From Arenibaculum pallidiluteum (GTDB taxonomy: Bacteria > Pseudomonadota > Alphaproteobacteria > Azospirillales > Azospirillaceae), in the NCBI RefSeq assembly GCF_017355985.1, contig NZ_JAFIQU010000011.1:1-64000 (forward strand): a DNA stretch of 64,000 bases, read 5' to 3'. The notes beneath the pieces are model-generated. The model had not been told where the DNA came from. It saw only the letters and a list, made by a program, of their open reading frames with translations, and made no database searches. Made by a program: the position numbers and the translations under genes. Below are positions 1 through 7,645 of this stretch, in pieces. Within the stretch, counting starts at the first letter, position 1; every line of letters begins with the position of its first letter.

Positions 1-14
1 GTCAGGGTCTTCAT
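1..14 (-). CDS. Probable ohr, first codons only (cut by window edge)
   Basis: On the minus strand an ATG at 14 opens a frame reading M-K-T-L before the window ends. A purine-rich AGGA lies about nine bases upstream. The frame is divergent from ohrR with a double OhrR-type operator between them, the classical ohr/ohrR arrangement, and Ohr hydroperoxide reductases often begin this way. Only four codons are visible, so the identification rests on context. Confidence 0.4.
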
Positions 15-112
15 GGCGTGGGTTCCTTTGCTGTTTGGGTGGTTGGGTTGGTGTCGCTTGGGTGTGTGTTGGTGTCCCGTGCTGGGGTGAGAGGACAATC
101 TCATACGATCAG

Positions 113-182
113 ATCGTACGCGATATATAATCCTGCAACCCTGCTGCGCGCCGGACGCGCTTGCGATCACATCGTGTGCGAT
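113..182. promoter_or_regulatory. Paired OhrR-type operators upstream of ohrR
   Basis: Two near-palindromes, ATCGTACGCGAT at 113-124 and ATCGTGTGCGAT at 171-182, lie 58 bp apart centre to centre. Each is followed by an AT-rich run. The same arrangement with the same 58-bp spacing recurs at 17399-17468 before an esterase gene. The likely ligand is the OhrR encoded at 216, giving autoregulation and control of the divergent gene. This is inferred from the shared motif and position. Confidence 0.7.
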
Positions 183-215
183 ATATTAAATGCGGAAAGC
201 CCCAGGAGTGCCACC

Positions 216-656
216 ATGTCCAGCGATCCGAAACTCGACAACCTGCTCTGCTTCGCCCTCTATTCCGCCACCCATGCCTTCGGGCGCGTGTACAAGCCGC
301 TGCTCGACGATCTCGGCCTCACCTACCCGCAGTACCTGGCCATGCTCGTGCTGTGGGAGCAGGACGACCAGACCGTCGGAAGCCTCGGCCAGCGTCTGTC
401 GCTGGAATCGAACACCCTGACCCCGCTGCTGAAGCGTCTGGAGGCGATGGGCCATGTCCAGCGTTCGCGCGATCCCGCCGACGAGCGCCAGGTGCGTATC
501 CGCCTGACCCCTCAGGGGCGGGCGCTGCAGGAGAAGGGCAACGCCGTCCCGGCCTGCCTCGCCAGGACCATCGGGCTGGATGTCGAGGACGTCCGCCGGA
601 TGATGCGCGACATCGGGACCCTCAGGAAGGCGCTGGACGCCGCCGCGCCGCGCTGA
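216..656 (+). CDS. ohrR: OhrR, MarR-family organic hydroperoxide sensor/repressor
   Basis: This is a 146-residue cytoplasmic winged-helix repressor that senses organic peroxides through a reactive cysteine. Cys12 sits in the conserved N-terminal helix (LDNLLCFALYSA), followed by the GLTYPQYLAMLVLWE segment typical of OhrR. A second cysteine, Cys114, suggests the two-Cys (Xanthomonas-like) mechanism with an intersubunit disulfide. An earlier in-frame ATG at 18 exists, but the start at 216 fits the family length and has AGGAG at 204-208. Two operator copies lie just upstream, so it probably represses itself and the divergent gene. Confidence 0.93.
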   Translation: MSSDPKLDNLLCFALYSATHAFGRVYKPLLDDLGLTYPQYLAMLVLWEQDDQTVGSLGQRLSLESNTLTPLLKRLEAMGHVQRSRDPADERQVRIRLTPQGRALQEKGNAVPACLARTIGLDVEDVRRMMRDIGTLRKALDAAAPR

Positions 657-877
657 GCGGCATCCGGCCGAGGCTCCCGCCGCGGCACCAAGGGGGGCGC
701 CACGCCTCCGGCCGGGTGGCATGCGGCCGCCCGGCCGGCCGGGCCGATACGTCCTCGCAGCGGGGCGCACGCATCCGGCGCAGCCCCGCGCCGGGGCGGC
801 GGATTCGATCCGGTAATGGCGGGATTGCCGGAATGACGCCGAGGGGGGTGATGCGCCCCGTCTTCGGGCCCTGCTTC

Positions 878-1651
878 CTACTTTTCGACGAAGGCCTTCT
901 CGACCACGAAGTCGGCGGGGTCCTGGCTCGAGCCCTCGGCGAAGCCGCGGGCCTCCAGCAGGTCCTTCAGTTCGGTCAGCATGTCGGGACCGCCGCAGAT
1001 CATGGCGCGGTCCTGGGCGGGGTCGAGATCGGGCAGGCCGAGATCCGCCGCCATTTGGCCGGAGCGGATCAGGTCGGTGATGCGGCCCTGGGTCGCGAAG
1101 GGCTCGCGCGTCACGGTGGGATAGTAGAGCAGCTTCCCGCTGACGAGCTCGCCGACATATTCGTGGGCCGGCAGCTCCTTCGTGATGAACTCCCGGTGCG
1201 CGAGCTCGGCCTCGTAGCGCACGGTGTGCGTCAGGATCACCTTCTCGTAGCGCTCGTAGACCTCGGGGTCCCGGATCAGGCTCAGGAACGGGGCGAGCCC
1301 CGTGCCGGTCGCGAAGAAATAGAGGTTCCGGCCGGGCTTGAGGTTGTCCAGCAGCAGCGTCCCTGTGGGCTTGCGCCCGACCAGCACCTTGTCGCCGGGG
1401 CGGATGTGCTGCAGGCGCGAGGTCAGCGGCCCGTTCTGCACCTTGATCGACAGGAACTCCAGCCGCTCCTCGTAATTGGCGCTGGCCATGGAATAGGCGC
1501 GCAGCAGCGGCCGCCCCTCCACCATCAGCCCGATCATGGCGAACTGGCCGTTCGCGAATCGGAAGCTGGGGTCCCGGGTCAGGGTGAAGTTGAACAGCGT
1601 GTCGGTCCAGTGGCGGACCTCGACGACCGTCTCCTCGGCAAAGGCGCTCAT
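878..1651 (-). CDS. fpr: Ferredoxin/flavodoxin-NADP(+) reductase
   Basis: This 257-residue FAD enzyme exchanges electrons between NADPH and ferredoxin. RAYSMAS (about residues 51-57) is the FAD-binding signature and ATGTGLAPFLSL (113 onward) is the NADP loop. The C terminus (AFVEK) matches the bacterial subclass without a terminal aromatic residue. The start at 1651 follows GGGAGAG; an ATG further upstream gives an atypical extension. A site sharing GTACACGAACA with the MarR/hydroxylase promoter lies 83 bp upstream, so it may be co-regulated with the cluster at 2.4-14.5 kb. There it could supply reduced ferredoxin to the ring reductase at 6113. Confidence 0.93.
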   Translation of the reverse strand: MSAFAEETVVEVRHWTDTLFNFTLTRDPSFRFANGQFAMIGLMVEGRPLLRAYSMASANYEERLEFLSIKVQNGPLTSRLQHIRPGDKVLVGRKPTGTLLLDNLKPGRNLYFFATGTGLAPFLSLIRDPEVYERYEKVILTHTVRYEAELAHREFITKELPAHEYVGELVSGKLLYYPTVTREPFATQGRITDLIRSGQMAADLGLPDLDPAQDRAMICGGPDMLTELKDLLEARGFAEGSSQDPADFVVEKAFVEK

Positions 1652-1733
1652 CGGGCTCTCCCGCGCGGTTTCCGTCCTGCCAGGGCACGGGGAAACGGGG
1701 CCTTGCGCCGCCCGGTCCTGGATGGCCAGATCA

Positions 1734-1747
1734 TATGTACACGAACA
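1734..1747. promoter_or_regulatory. MarR-type operator candidate upstream of fpr
   Basis: TATGTACACGAACA at 1734-1747 shares the exact 11-mer GTACACGAACA with the site at 2433-2443 between the MarR and hydroxylase genes. The left half-site is degenerate. It lies 83 bp upstream of the fpr start, and the two sites flank the MarR gene. Binding by that MarR protein is inferred. Confidence 0.5.
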
Positions 1748-1800
1748 GTCTTTTTCAAGATGCCGCCCCGGCCGGGGCGGCATCCCGGACGCGCGGGTTT

Positions 1801-2361
1801 CTAGCCCAGCCGGCGCAGAAGCGCCAGGAAGGTCTTGCGCTCGGCGGGCTTCAGGGGCGCCAGCGTGGCCGCGGTCACGGCCCGCGCCTCGGCGATGGCG
1901 CCGGTGGCGATGGCCCTCCCGGCCGCGGTCGGCCGCACCATGAAGCGCCGCCGGTCCGTGTGGTCGGCCACCCGCTCGACCAGGCCGCGGTCGCGCAGGC
2001 GCATCACCACCCCCTGGATCGTCGCGGGATCCATGGCGGTCACGCGACCCAGCAGGTTCTGGGACAGCTCGCCCTCGTCCACCAGCACGGACAGGGCCGC
2101 GAACTGCGTGGGCGTCAGGTCGATACCGGAGAAATGCTCCTGGAAGAGCGCCGAAGCCCGCTGGTGCGCCCGGCGCAGCAGATAGCCGACCTGCTCGGTC
2201 ACGCGGTAGGGCGGCTCGCCCTCGGGCGCGGCGCCGGAGGGCTGGCCGTCGCCTGGCGACGGCGGGGGGGCGTCGGGCGAGGCCGTGCCGGAGGGGAGCG
2301 ACGGCTCCTCCCGGCGGGCGGCGGCGGTGCGGGTCCTGGGGGAAAGCTTGGGTGAGGACAT
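1801..2361 (-). CDS. MarR-family repressor (NicR/BpsR-like) of the heterocycle cluster
   Basis: This 186-residue protein has a low-complexity, Pro/Ser-rich N-terminal 50 residues followed by a canonical MarR winged helix: the YLLRRAHQRASALFQEHF dimer helix, the recognition region around AMDPATIQGVVMRL, and a DRRRFMVRPT wing. These segments resemble NicR of Pseudomonas and BpsR of Bordetella, MarR repressors that respond to 6-hydroxynicotinate. It is divergent from the molybdenum hydroxylase operon with an imperfect palindrome between them. The start at 2361 is chosen because the residues encoded upstream look non-coding. The ligand is inferred from context. Confidence 0.85.
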   Translation of the reverse strand: MSSPKLSPRTRTAAARREEPSLPSGTASPDAPPPSPGDGQPSGAAPEGEPPYRVTEQVGYLLRRAHQRASALFQEHFSGIDLTPTQFAALSVLVDEGELSQNLLGRVTAMDPATIQGVVMRLRDRGLVERVADHTDRRRFMVRPTAAGRAIATGAIAEARAVTAATLAPLKPAERKTFLALLRRLG

Positions 2362-2429
2362 GCTTTCGACTGCTTCCGGGAGGGTTTCCAAGGGCTCTTG
2401 ACAGAGCTTCGAACCCGTGAGGATCATTA

Positions 2430-2441
2430 TTCGTACACGAA
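2430..2441. promoter_or_regulatory. Palindromic operator between MarR gene and hydroxylase operon
   Basis: TTCGTACACGAA is an inverted repeat (TTCG, four bases, CGAA). It sits 31 bp before the hydroxylase start and 68 bp before the MarR start, so one bound repressor could control both directions. The flanks extend the match to the site before fpr (GTACACGAACA). Confidence 0.6.
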
Positions 2442-2472
2442 CAAAACCGTAGCCGCCAGCGAAGGGGTGACT

Positions 2473-3315
2473 ATGGGACGGTATCACAGGCCGCTCGCAC
2501 TCGCCGACGCGCTCGCCACCCTGGCCGGCGGCCCTGCGACTGTCGTCGCCGGCGGCACCGACGTCTTTCCCGCCCGCCTCGGCCGGCCCTTCGCCGAGGA
2601 CGTCCTCGACATCACCGGCATCACCGCGCTGAAGGGCATCGGCCTCGACGGCGGATGGCTGCGGATCGGGGCGCTCGCGACGTGGAGCGAGCTTGCCCAG
2701 GCGCCGCTGCCGCCCTGGCTCGACGGGATCCGGCGCGCCGCGCGCGAGGTCGGCGGCGTGCAGATCCAGAACGCGGGGACGGTGGTCGGCAACCTCTGCA
2801 ACGCATCGCCCGCGGCCGACGGCGTTCCCAGCCTGCTCGCCCTCGACGCCGAGGTGGAGCTGGCCTCATCCGCCGGGCTGCGCCGCATCCCCGTCGCCGA
2901 GTTCGTCCTGGGCAACCGGCGCACGGCGCGCCGCCCGGAAGAGCTCGCGACCGCCCTGCTGATCCCCGAGCCCGGCCCGGGGGCGCGGTCGAGCTTCGAG
3001 AAACTCGGTGCGCGCCGCTATCTCGTGATCTCCATCGCCATGGCGGCCGCGGTGCTGGAGCCCGCGGCCGACGGCACGGTCGGCCGGATCCGGGTCGCGG
3101 TCGGCGCCTGCGGCCCCGTGGCCCGCCGCCTGCCCGCGCTGGAGGCGGCGCTGCGCGGCCTGCCGCTGGGCCCGGATCTCGCCGGCACCGTGACCCCCGC
3201 GCATCTCGATGGGCTCAGCCCGATCGACGACGTGCGCGGCACCGCCGAATACCGCAGGGAGGCGGCGCTCGTCCTCGTGCGCCGCGCCATCCGCACGCTG
3301 ACGGAGCAGGCATGA
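2473..3315 (+). CDS. Molybdenum hydroxylase FAD-binding (medium) subunit
   Basis: This 280-residue subunit of a xanthine-dehydrogenase/CO-dehydrogenase-family hydroxylase carries electrons from the Fe-S clusters to an external acceptor. The FAD pyrophosphate loops are visible as VVAGGTDVFPARLG near residue 25 and TVVGNLCNASPAAD near residue 100; the C-terminal part matches the CODH flavoprotein C domain. The start at 2473 follows GAAGGGG. The stop overlaps the next start as ATGA, so translation is coupled to the catalytic subunit. Context favours nicotinate or a related N-heteroaromatic as substrate. Confidence 0.9.
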   Translation: MGRYHRPLALADALATLAGGPATVVAGGTDVFPARLGRPFAEDVLDITGITALKGIGLDGGWLRIGALATWSELAQAPLPPWLDGIRRAAREVGGVQIQNAGTVVGNLCNASPAADGVPSLLALDAEVELASSAGLRRIPVAEFVLGNRRTARRPEELATALLIPEPGPGARSSFEKLGARRYLVISIAMAAAVLEPAADGTVGRIRVAVGACGPVARRLPALEAALRGLPLGPDLAGTVTPAHLDGLSPIDDVRGTAEYRREAALVLVRRAIRTLTEQA

Positions 3316-6116
3316 CAGGAACGATCGACAGGGTCGGCGCCGCCGCGGCCGAGACCAGCTTCCTGCTGAACGGCCGCCCAGTCACCATCCGGGTGCCGCC
3401 GATCCGGCGCCTGTCCGAGGCGCTGCGCGAGGATCTCGGCCTTACCGGCACCAAGGTCGGCTGCAACGCCGGCGACTGCGGCGCCTGCACCGTCCGGATC
3501 GACGGCCGCCAGGTCTGCGCCTGCCTGACCCCGGTGGGCCAGGTCGCCGGCCGGCACGTGCAGACCGTCGAGGGGCTGGCCGTCGAGGGGCCGGCCATTG
3601 GGGGGCGTGGAGGACACGAGGCGCGCCTCACCCGCCTGCAGGCGTCCTTCCACCGGCACGGCGCGGCCCAGTGCGGCGTCTGTACCCCAGGCATGCTGAT
3701 GGCGGCCACCGACCTGCTGGAGCGCAACCCCGCGCCCACCCGCGGGGAGGTCGAGGATGCGCTGGGCGGCGTGCTGTGCCGGTGCACGGGCTACCGGAAG
3801 ATCGTCGACGCGGTGATGGGCGCGGCCGAGGACGGCATCGCCTTCCTGGTGCCGCAGGCGGGCGCCGCGGTGGGCGCGCGGGTCGCCAAGACCGACGGCA
3901 TCGCGAAGCTGACCGGCGAGGAGCGCTACGGCGCCGATGCCATGCCGGCCGATGCGCTGTGGCTGCGCGCGGTGCGCTCACCCCACGCGCGAGCCCGCTT
4001 CCGGCTGGGCGACCTGGCGGCACTGCGGCGCGCCTGGCCGGGCCTCGCGGCGGTGCTCACCGCCGCCGACGTGCCGGTCAACCGCTACGGGATCTATCCC
4101 ACGGGCAAGGACCAGCCGGCCTTGGCCGATGGCGAGGTCCGCTACCGCGGCGAGGCCGTGCTGGCGCTGGTCGGCGATGCCGACACCATCGAATCGCTGA
4201 CCGATGCCGACATCCCCATCGAATGGGAGCCGCTGGCCCCCGTCACCTTCGAGGCCGCGCGCGCGGGCGGCGCCCCGGTGCTGCATGCGGACCTGCCGGA
4301 CAACGTCCTGGTCCGCGGCCGCGTCGTGAAGGGCGCGGTCGACGATACCTTCGCCGCTGCCGCGGCCGCGAGCGTGGTCGAGGTCGAGACCGCCTTTGTC
4401 GAGCATGCCTATATCGAGCCCGAAGCGGGCTGGGCACGCCGGGTCGGCGACCGGATCGAGATCGTCGCCTGCACCCAGACGCCCTACATGGACCGCGACG
4501 AGATCGCCCATGTGATGGGCCTCTCGCGCGAGCAGGTGCGCATCGTGCCGACCGCCGTGGGCGGCGGCTTCGGCGGCAAGCTGGACCTGTCGGTCCAGCC
4601 GCTGCTGGCCGTGGCCGCATGGCGGCTCGGGCGGCCGGTGCGCTGGACCTATTCGCGGCCGGAATCCATGGCCGCCTCTACCAAGCGGCACCCCGCGCGG
4701 ATCATGGCGCGGGCCTGCGCCGGCAGCGACGGCCGGCTGCTCGGCTACGACTTCGCGGGCGACTTCAACACCGGGGCCTACGCCTCCTGGGGTCCGACGG
4801 TCGCGAATCGGGTGCCGGTGCACGCGACCGGGCCCTATCACGTGCCCCATGTGCGGGCGCTGACCCGGGCCCTTCATACGAACGACCCGCCGGCGGGCGC
4901 CTTCCGCGGCTTCGGCGTGCCGCAGGCCGCCATCGCGCACGAGGCGCTGATGGACGACCTCGCGGCGAAGCTCGGCATGGACCCGCTGGAGTTCCGGCAC
5001 CTCAACGCGCTGCGCGCCGGCGAGCCGACCGCCACCGGCCAGGTGCTGGAGGCGAGCTGCGGACTCGCCGCCTGCATCGCGGCCCTGCGCGAGCCCTGGC
5101 GCGCCGCCCGCGCCGCGGCCGAGGCCGCCAACCGCGCCGGCGGGGCGGTGCGCCGCGGCGTCGGCATCGGCTGCATGTGGTACGGCATCGGCAACACCTC
5201 GCTCTCGAACCCGTCCAGCATGCGCGTCGGCCTGCGGCCCGACGGACGCATCGTCCTCTACAACGGGGCGGTCGACATCGGGCAGGGTTCCAACACGATC
5301 ATGGTCCAGATCTGCGCCGACGCGCTGGGCCTGCCCATGGACGCCTTCGACCTCGTGACGGGCGACACCGACCTGACCGAGGACGCGGGCAAGACCTCGG
5401 CATCGCGCCAGACCTTCGTGTCCGGCAATGCGGCGGAGCGCGCGGGGCGTGGGCTCCGGGCCGAGTTGCTGCGCCGGCTCAATGTCGGCGAGGACGCGGC
5501 GCTGAGGCTGGAGGCCGGCTGCGTGCACGCCCGCGATGCCGGGGGCGAGCGCACGCTGCGGCTGGCCGATCTCGAGCCCGATGCCCGCGGCGACGTGCTC
5601 TCGGCCGTCGGGACCTTCGATCCGCCCACCACCGCCCTGGACGAGGACGGGCAGGGCGTGCCCTACGCCACCTACGGCTTCGCCGCCCAGATGGCCGAGA
5701 TCGCCGTGGACCTGGAGCTGGGGACGGTCAAGGTGACGCGCATCGTCGCCGCCCACGACGTCGGCCGCGCCGTGAACCCGATCCAGGTCGAGGGGCAGAT
5801 CCAGGGCGGCATCGCCCAGGGGCTGGGCCTCGCGCTGATGGAGGAATACGTGCCCGGGCGCACCGAGAACCTGCACGACTACCTGATCCCGACCTTCGGC
5901 GACGTCCCCGAGATCGAGTGCATCCTGGTCGAGGACCGCGAGCCCCTGGGGCCCTTCGGCGCCAAGGGCATCGGCGAGCCCGCGCTGGTCCCCACGGCGC
6001 CGGCGATCCTGAACGCGCTGCACCACGCGACCGGCGTGCGCATCACTCGGGCGCCCGCGACGCCCGACAGGGTTCTGGCCGCGCTGCGGGCGGCGGGTGT
6101 GGGGGTGACGCCATGA
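3312..6116 (+). CDS. Fused [2Fe-2S]/molybdopterin catalytic subunit (nicotinate-dehydrogenase-like)
   Basis: This 934-residue protein is predicted to hydroxylate a ring carbon using water. Residues 15-165 form the small Fe-S module with both cluster motifs: Cys51, Cys56, Cys59 and Cys69/71 for the plant-type cluster, and Cys121, Cys124, Cys156 and Cys158 for the second. From about residue 175 the xanthine-dehydrogenase-type Mo domain begins, with VGGGFGGK, GAFRGFGVPQ, a DIGQGSN loop and a terminal GAKGIGEPAL carrying the catalytic Glu. The two modules are usually separate genes in three-subunit enzymes, so this is a fusion. ATGA overlaps occur at both ends. Substrate is inferred from the neighbouring ring reductase and enamidase. 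Confidence 0.9.
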   Translation: MTGTIDRVGAAAAETSFLLNGRPVTIRVPPIRRLSEALREDLGLTGTKVGCNAGDCGACTVRIDGRQVCACLTPVGQVAGRHVQTVEGLAVEGPAIGGRGGHEARLTRLQASFHRHGAAQCGVCTPGMLMAATDLLERNPAPTRGEVEDALGGVLCRCTGYRKIVDAVMGAAEDGIAFLVPQAGAAVGARVAKTDGIAKLTGEERYGADAMPADALWLRAVRSPHARARFRLGDLAALRRAWPGLAAVLTAADVPVNRYGIYPTGKDQPALADGEVRYRGEAVLALVGDADTIESLTDADIPIEWEPLAPVTFEAARAGGAPVLHADLPDNVLVRGRVVKGAVDDTFAAAAAASVVEVETAFVEHAYIEPEAGWARRVGDRIEIVACTQTPYMDRDEIAHVMGLSREQVRIVPTAVGGGFGGKLDLSVQPLLAVAAWRLGRPVRWTYSRPESMAASTKRHPARIMARACAGSDGRLLGYDFAGDFNTGAYASWGPTVANRVPVHATGPYHVPHVRALTRALHTNDPPAGAFRGFGVPQAAIAHEALMDDLAAKLGMDPLEFRHLNALRAGEPTATGQVLEASCGLAACIAALREPWRAARAAAEAANRAGGAVRRGVGIGCMWYGIGNTSLSNPSSMRVGLRPDGRIVLYNGAVDIGQGSNTIMVQICADALGLPMDAFDLVTGDTDLTEDAGKTSASRQTFVSGNAAERAGRGLRAELLRRLNVGEDAALRLEAGCVHARDAGGERTLRLADLEPDARGDVLSAVGTFDPPTTALDEDGQGVPYATYGFAAQMAEIAVDLELGTVKVTRIVAAHDVGRAVNPIQVEGQIQGGIAQGLGLALMEEYVPGRTENLHDYLIPTFGDVPEIECILVEDREPLGPFGAKGIGEPALVPTAPAILNALHHATGVRITRAPATPDRVLAALRAAGVGVTP

Positions 6117-7645
6117 CCGCCGTGGAGGCGCCCGCCCCGCCCGAGGCGGCGATCGTCACCTGCGATGCATGCCCGGTGCTGTGCCGCATCCGGCCCGGGC
6201 GGACCGGCGCCTGCGACCGCTACGCCAACCAGGACGGGGTGCTGGCACGCGTCGACCCCATGACGCTGGCCCAGCGGACGCTGGAGCGCGCGGGCGAGAT
6301 GGTGCCCTTCGCCGGGGCCGAATGGGAAGGCAACCCGGTCACGCCCGGCGCGCTGTTCGTCACCGGCATCGGGTCCGGGACCACATATCCCGACTACAAG
6401 CCCGCACCCTTCATCGTGTCGAGCCGCGTCGACGGCGTCGACATGGTCACCGTCGTGACCGAGGGAATCTTCAGCTATTGCGGACTGAAGGTGAAGATCG
6501 ACACCGACCGCTTCATCGGGCCCGAGCAGGCGGCCGTGCTGTGCAAGGGCGAGCAGGTCGGCCATGTGACCACGGCCGAGTACGGCTCGCAGATGCTGGC
6601 CCTCGGCGGCGTCCGGCACCTCACCGGCGGCTCCAAGAAGGAGGGCGTCGTCACCTGCGAGACGCTGCTTAAGCTCTGCAACGGCGAGGCCGTCGAGCTG
6701 GAGGTCGCGGGGGGCGCGTCGCTGACCGTGCAGGCCGGCAGGCCGCCGGAGATCGACGGCCGGCAGGAGCAGCGCATGCGCGTCGGCTGCGGCAGCGCCA
6801 CCATCGGCATGTTCGCGCAGCAATGGTTCGGGCAGGTCGACGAGGTGATCGTGGTGGACGACCACATCACCGGCGTCCTCACCGAGCACCAGGCCGGCCG
6901 GTGCCTGGACATGCGGCCTTCGGGCATCCGGGTGCGCGGGCGCCGCTCGACCCCCGGGCGCTACTTCCAGGTGGCGGAGCCCGGCACCGGCTGGGGCGGC
7001 ACGGATGTGACGGACCCGCTGACCATCATCGAGCGGATCGATCCCGCCGTCGCCTGGCCGGGGCTTCGGCTCCTGATGGTCTCGACCACCGGCGAGGACA
7101 GCTTCTACGCGGTGCTGGACGACGAACTCCGCCCGGTGGCGGCGCCGATGCCGGAGCCCGTCGCCAAGGTGGTCGAGCGGATCGGCGAGAACTGCGAGCC
7201 CGCGCTTGCGACCGTCCTGTTCATGGCCGGCGCCGGCGGGTCGCTGCGGGCCGGCGTGACCGAGAACCCGGTGCGGCTGACGCGCTCCGTGCAGCAGGCG
7301 CTGACCCGGGTGACCACGGGCGGGGCGCCTGTCTATATCTGGCCCGGCGGCGGCATCACGCTGATGGTGGATGTGACGCGGCTGCCGGCGAACGCCTTCG
7401 GCCATGTGCCGACGCCGGCGATCGTGGCGCCCATCGAGTTCACCCTGCGACTCGAAGACTACCAGGCGCTGGGCGGCCATGTGGGCAAGGTCCGCTCCAT
7501 CGAGGACGTCGCCCGGACCGCCCGGGCCCGCGTGATCGGCTGGCAGCCCGGCAACCCCTGGCCGCTGGCCGGCGGTTCGGGCGGCCAGCCCGAGGGGCCG
7601 GCTGGGGGCCCGGGCGGGGGCCCAGATGGGGGAGGCGGCGGGTGA
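6113..7645 (+). CDS. hnr: 6-hydroxynicotinate reductase-like Fe-S flavoprotein
   Basis: The 510-residue protein opens with a ferredoxin-like cysteine cluster, C17-x2-C20-x3-C24-x9-C34, in the context CPVLCRIRPGRTGACDRY. This matches what I recall of the Eubacterium barkeri Hnr family, which reduces 6-hydroxynicotinate to 1,4,5,6-tetrahydro-6-oxonicotinate with reduced ferredoxin. That enzyme has a covalent flavin plus Fe-S clusters. Here residues 225-231 read GCGSATI, and Thr230 sits in a GSAT box resembling the S/G-A-T flavinylation sites used by ApbE. Extra cysteines (123, 144, 182, 189, 226, 264) could bind more clusters. The Gly/Pro-rich C-terminal tail is non-conserved-looking. ATGA and GTGA overlaps join it to both neighbours. 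Family recognition is by eye. Confidence 0.75.
   Translation: MTAVEAPAPPEAAIVTCDACPVLCRIRPGRTGACDRYANQDGVLARVDPMTLAQRTLERAGEMVPFAGAEWEGNPVTPGALFVTGIGSGTTYPDYKPAPFIVSSRVDGVDMVTVVTEGIFSYCGLKVKIDTDRFIGPEQAAVLCKGEQVGHVTTAEYGSQMLALGGVRHLTGGSKKEGVVTCETLLKLCNGEAVELEVAGGASLTVQAGRPPEIDGRQEQRMRVGCGSATIGMFAQQWFGQVDEVIVVDDHITGVLTEHQAGRCLDMRPSGIRVRGRRSTPGRYFQVAEPGTGWGGTDVTDPLTIIERIDPAVAWPGLRLLMVSTTGEDSFYAVLDDELRPVAAPMPEPVAKVVERIGENCEPALATVLFMAGAGGSLRAGVTENPVRLTRSVQQALTRVTTGGAPVYIWPGGGITLMVDVTRLPANAFGHVPTPAIVAPIEFTLRLEDYQALGGHVGKVRSIEDVARTARARVIGWQPGNPWPLAGGSGGQPEGPAGGPGGGPDGGGGG

Noticed and set aside
161-1804. Long plus-strand frame over ohrR and fpr
   Set aside because: It is the antisense or out-of-frame shadow of two genes with clear family motifs; its Arg/Gly/Pro-rich product has no recognisable fold.
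2405-2420. TTCGAACCC, resembling a tRNA T-loop
   Set aside because: No acceptor stem, D arm or anticodon arm fits around it; it lies in a promoter region.
3978-6026. 682-residue minus-strand frame inside the Mo subunit gene
   Set aside because: High-GC antisense shadow; the plus frame has all Mo and Fe-S motifs and conserved ATGA joins.
6113-7645. Ring-opening amidohydrolase (AtzD/barbiturase) as the identity of the third cluster gene
   Set aside because: The N-terminal CxxCxxxC cluster and overall sequence fit the 6-hydroxynicotinate reductase family and not the barbiturase fold; the enamidase at 14497 supplies ring opening.
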